DNA from: Ophiothrix spiculata
Lineage: Eukaryota; Echinodermata; Ophiuroidea; Amphilepidida; Ophiotrichidae
Length of the DNA stretch: 34,840 nt
Strand: one strand, 5' to 3'
Assembly (NCBI GenBank): GCA_000969725.1
Contig: JXSR01S061046.1
Shown: positions 30,813-34,840 of the stretch, piece after piece
Numbering within the stretch: the stretch's first letter is position 1
Layout of the letters: each line of letters begins with the position of its first letter
The notes under the pieces: generated by a model
Database searches by the model: none
What the model saw: the letters and a program-made list of their open reading frames with translations, nothing else
Told to the model about the DNA's origin: nothing
Program-made: the position numbers and the translations under genes

Positions 30813-31699
30813 AAGAAATCTGTTTTGCCTTCATAGAGTGTGTTGCACCTGTAGCCTACATTATCTTGATAGGGAAGAACAAGATAAATATTTACTCACT
30901 ACTAACTTTAACACACTGATATTTTGGTAATTTTTAATTCTTCAAACCCTCTTGAACATAAGTTTGAAAAAAAAAATCAATCCAGAAAATATTTTGGGAT
31001 ACCTTTTTGGAACACGTTATTTCTGCAAATGTGTTATTTTTCAATTGCATGTGAATTTGCATAATAATTTTAAAGCTTGATTTCTCAATTTTATGTTTTT
31101 GAGAAAGTAAAATTCAAAATTATGTAACTTCGGCTAGGAATGTTTGTTTCCAAAAATTCAAACACCCTCTGATAGCTGAAGATGGGTAGATTATAGTTAC
31201 AGAAAAAAACTCACAAATTATACTAGTACCCTGCCCAGAAGTGAGTGTTTTTGACAGTACATAACCCCTGTTGTCATTGTGATATCTGAATACCCCTACC
31301 CCATCCAAACAAGTTGTTTTACATACCTACTTCAATTGGCACATAATTTGATTACCGTTTTCCTAAAGTGAAGTTCAAGGCTAATCCGCTATGTAGACAG
31401 AGAATATTTGTGATTAATTTAATTGTCCAAATTATACAAAGAAATATAACTATCTGTCATATTTCAGCATTGGAAGTAAGACTATTAAATTGATTACGTC
31501 TGTATTCTTTATGACAGATTTTGAAAAGCCTTTAATATCCTAGGGCACGCTATCTATTAATCGTATAGACCGAATATTTGGCTGAGTAAAACCATTGCTG
31601 ATGGGTAATAAGACAGGTGCCAAAGTTGTGATGTTAAAGGGACATTTGACAAGAAGATGTTATTCTCATGTTTGTAAACACTTTTAACCAGCCAAAGTA
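30813..31699. other. Stretch with no feature recognised
   Basis: A good acceptor-like TCTGTTTTGCCTTCATAG ends at 30836 and is followed by 26 open codons to a stop, without further support. Otherwise AT-rich. Confidence 0.5.
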
Positions 31700-31865
31700 A
31701 TAGTTTGGTCACAATAATCGTACGAACAGCTTACGAGCAGTGTTTAGTCCGTTTAAAAGGACCACGAGCAGTGAGTAAAGTGAGCAGCGAGGGCGTCGCG
31801 TGGTCCTATTAGATGGACCAAACACTGCTCGTAAGCTGTTCATACAATTATTGTGACCAAGCTAT
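31700..31865. mobile_element. Foldback MITE / long hairpin, 67-bp arms
   Basis: 31700-31766 and 31799-31865 are inverted copies with 7 differences, around a 32-base loop rich in GAGCAG/GTGAG. Ends read ATAG(T/C)TTGGTCACAATAAT. Of the 7 mismatches three would be G-U pairs in RNA. Confidence 0.9.
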
Positions 31866-32215
31866 AACTCTTGAACATCCTACATGCTATGGTTCTCTGT
31901 CCAAAGTATAAATTTGCAATGTTTTGCTAGAGTCAGCAGTGCTATTGGATTTTGAAAAATTCTGATCTAATTTCGGCAAAAAAGATTTATTTCCTAAGTT
32001 ATAAGTTGATGAATCTGCAATATGTGCGATACACCAACTATCACAAAGATACTAACACAAAGTAAGTTGTTTTTCTATTCCTTGATTGACTAAAAAATTT
32101 AAGAATTCAGGATCCTTTTTTTTTCACATTTACAACTTCAACTTCATATTTTTTATTTCAAAATTCTAATATGCGACTGTCCATACCAAACCAGCCGTAA
32201 ATACAGCCTCTTGTT

Positions 32216-32342
32216 AAAAACTTTGAAGGCCTAATATATGCACAAACAAAGTCCGTCTCTTAATCGTCTGTTTTGTGGATTATCCTGTTTGGTGAGTTTG
32301 TTATATTTTTGTTTGTGCATATATTGGGCGTTCAAAGTTTTT
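32216..32342. mobile_element. Small foldback element, 35-bp arms
   Basis: AAAAACTTTGAAGGCC at 32216 and the complement of GGGCGTTCAAAGTTTTT ending at 32342, continuing as AATATATGCACAAACAAA in both arms; 57-base spacer. The donor-like GTGAGT at 32292 lies in the loop and is not taken as a splice site. Confidence 0.8.
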
Positions 32343-34840
32343 TATATTTTTTTACTAGACATTAGGCTTATGTTGTTATCCTCCCCACATTTAGTTGGCT
32401 TACTTTGTTTTTCTTTAATCATTTAATTGTACTCTAAGTAACCTTCTGTATCAAAATTGATCCTTGATGTGTTTTGTATCTTGTCCGTTGGATCTACTTT
32501 ATATTTATATTTTCTAAATTGGAATAAATATTGTGCAATTATACAATTTATATTGTTCAAACTTGCCTGTTTTTGTTTTGATGAGAATGATTCACCTCTT
32601 GCACAATGCCTAAGCATAAGATAATCTCATGTGAAATTAATGAAATATGTCTAATCAATAAACCAAATAAGCAAGTAAATAAAGTTTAATCAGGAAATAA
32701 CAATATTCTAATCATTGATTAAGTATAGGTGTTTATATCATTTATTTCATTTACTTTTGAAATGTAAGATAGTGTCATAACTCAAAGCCATTTTGATGTT
32801 GTTGTTGGTTTTTTTTATTTGATTACCATGTGGCACTCTATTGTCAATTGAGATTGTGATTGATTTTGGTTCCATGAGAATAGGTAGAATACTGTGTAAA
32901 ATTCTTAAGCTTTTACATGTTGACCAAAAAATTACTGGAAATGATTCATTTTCTCGGAACTATGAAAAGCAAATTTGAAATCTTGGATATACAATCTTTA
33001 TTATATATGGACCATAGAGACCAAGTTAAGTATTGCAGAAGTGTATTCATATATCCCTCACCATTATCTAACCAAACTCCTAATCATCTTATATATATAA
33101 CATGCATGAAGAAAACATGTACTTTAAAATGTTCCGGATTCAGTTCACATTTTGAGAGCTTATTTTATTTGTAGTATCTATTGTTTAATGCTTTTATGTT
33201 TTGGATGGAGAAGTTGAAAGAGCAAAAACCTTATTTATTTATTGGTCAAATATTGTTTTACACATTTAAGTTCAACTTGTTATTGTTTTTATGCAGTTTT
33301 GTAGCTAGGTCACAGTTCTCTCACCTAGTGTGTCAGCAGCAAATTGATTAATTAATTAATTTGTCTAAGAACTTAAGAAATAGGTCCTACCTGGAACAAC
33401 AACTTGGCAATTTCTAGTTGACCTTATAGAAGTTATTTACAATTCAGACATTATTACAATACCAGTTTTAATCTCAAGTATCTAAGTAAGCATATAACAA
33501 AGTTTAGTTCCATATGCTGTTAAAGATTTAATGCTTTAATAATGAAATACCACCATCCAAATGATCAGCAAGTTACCATATTTATATTTTTGAGACTAAG
33601 CAAGAAGTGCCATGTCTTAAAACTTTGACAAATCTGTAAATTATTCACCACAAGCAATAGGTTTTATACCATTCAAATCTCAACCATTACAGTGCTTATT
33701 CTCACAATGTATCATTCAATAAATATGATAATTTTTATGGTAAACTTAGATCATGTACATGTAACATTATAGACATTTCTGACAGTCATTATAATATAAA
33801 CATTTTTTAAGAAGGATTAAAGGTATATTGAGAATCCTTTTAAAGATTTATATTTAAGTTCACAGTTCTACAATTGAAAGTGATTTGATTGAAGTATGCG
33901 ACAAGGCTACACTTATCTTTGCATATGAAGATAAATTTTTCCCTTTATGAGAAAAATCGCCTACGATACAAAGTGCATTTTATAGTTCCTTTGCTTTAGC
34001 ATGATTAAGGGTCTAAGGTGTTACAAATTATATCAACATAAGAGTCCCAGTGGTAGAATAATCTAAAACAAGTCCAGATGTTTATCAGTTTGACAATTTC
34101 ATGGTTTGTGCACTGGCATGTGCAAGGATGCCCATCATGAAGACTAGTCCTATGCCTCAATGCTAACTGATTGTGTTTTGCCTCAAAGTTTACACTCTTC
34201 ATAATAGTTGAATTGTTTGAAAATTTGACTCTGATAGTGTAACAAATATTTTGATGTCTTAACATGTAAAATATCATTCAACATAAACATGAGACCCAGA
34301 GCATTTGTTGTCAAAATCAAGGTCTGCACACTATTGGAAGGTAATTGTTAAAGTACTCTTTTGGCTAAGAATCCAACCCGTACCATATATTTTAGCTTTT
34401 CTTACATCAGTAGCAAAGATGTTTTTCTTTGGAGCTTGCTGTCATTATGAGCAAGAATATTAGTTTATGTTCCATCCAAGTATTATCAAGAAGTTTCCTG
34501 AAGTATTTGTAGAAAGCTCTAAAGCAATGTCATAATTTAACTTTTTAAAGGATACAAATTAGTTCTCATATTAAATATTGTTTAGACGCATGGAGGCAGG
34601 CATACCATTAATGAACATTGTTTTCAAAAAAAAAAAGAAAAGAAAAGAAAAGCACAGTCTTCCACTCTTCAAAGATGCCTTATACATAATTTGTATATTT
34701 GTAACTAGAAGCATTTAAGGCACTCTGTTGCAAACCATCATTTTCAATGCTTTTGAAGAATAGACATATTCTCTACTCGAGATTCTTGTATTTAAAGTGA
34801 TAGGGTTGTCTTCAGATATCTATGGTTTCATATATTTATC
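32343..34840. other. Long AT-rich stretch with almost no features
   Basis: Open frames of 60-90 codons (32917-33174 on +, 34005-34277 on -) have AT-driven composition, no splice signals and no motif. ATTAATTAATTAAT at 33346 is a minor repeat. Confidence 0.6.
34626..34652 (+). repeat. Poly-A / (AAAAG)n simple repeat
   Basis: A-run followed by four AAAAG units. Confidence 0.9.

Noticed and set aside
31900..32062. Candidate exon before AAA|GTAAGT at 32063
   Set aside because: An open 41-codon segment exists but the acceptor is weak and its phases (0 in, 2 out) do not fit the other candidates.
34005..34277. 90-codon minus-strand frame
   Set aside because: No splice sites, start context or motif; length is within chance for this composition.

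Overview
This looks like a strongly AT-rich, repeat-dense stretch of a metazoan genome, most likely a marine invertebrate deuterostome (echinoderm, hemichordate or similar). The reasons are intron-like AT-rich sequence with splice-site-flanked short open segments, many short inverted-repeat DNA transposons (MITEs), tRNA-derived SINEs, a LINE 3' end with an (ATT)n tail, microsatellites and a 983-base assembly gap. The species call is inference. There are no operons, long ORFs, CRISPR arrays or rRNA genes.

Layout: 1-5.7 kb holds six transposon-like elements (394-899, 1685-1960, 2191-2789, 3251-3608, 3724-3943, 4991-5260), a SINE-like insertion (5523-5683), and a candidate exon behind a duplicated splice acceptor (4846-4910). 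5.7-8.1 kb is quiet except for two further candidate exons (7625-7730, 7926-8096). 8.2-15 kb is a transposon cluster: two more copies of the 600-bp TA-flanked family, a tRNA-derived SINE, a MITE of palindromic units (13061-13414), three elements with a shared TIR (12107-14662), and a TTAA-type element holding a tRNA-like sequence. 15-21 kb carries several other inverted-repeat elements (17097, 17672, 18394, 20212). 21.7-26.7 kb is a block present in three copies around the assembly gap. The copies lack each other's insertions and so serve as empty sites. 26.9-28.5 kb has a repeat pair, one member interrupted by a SINE. 28.7-28.9 kb is the best candidate exon. 30.4-32.4 kb has an element dense in AGTCG motifs and two hairpin elements. 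32.4-34.8 kb shows almost nothing.

Genes: no complete gene can be called. On the + strand, short open segments between plausible splice sites (4846, 7625, 7926, 16498, 25273, 28728, plus two weaker ones at 10363 and 21076) have mutually compatible reading phases, mostly phase 1 to phase 1. One large, intron-rich gene could cross the whole window. I do not recognise the protein. A phase search over this much sequence also yields chance hits, so only 7926-8096 and 28728-28907 deserve moderate trust.

The most unusual structure is in two otherwise different MITEs (394-899 and 13061-13414). Both begin CAGTT(C/T)(C/G)GG-like and both carry arrays of 18-bp palindromic units with the frame GTAT-N3-AATT-N3-ATAC, in which the variable triplets differ between the two elements.
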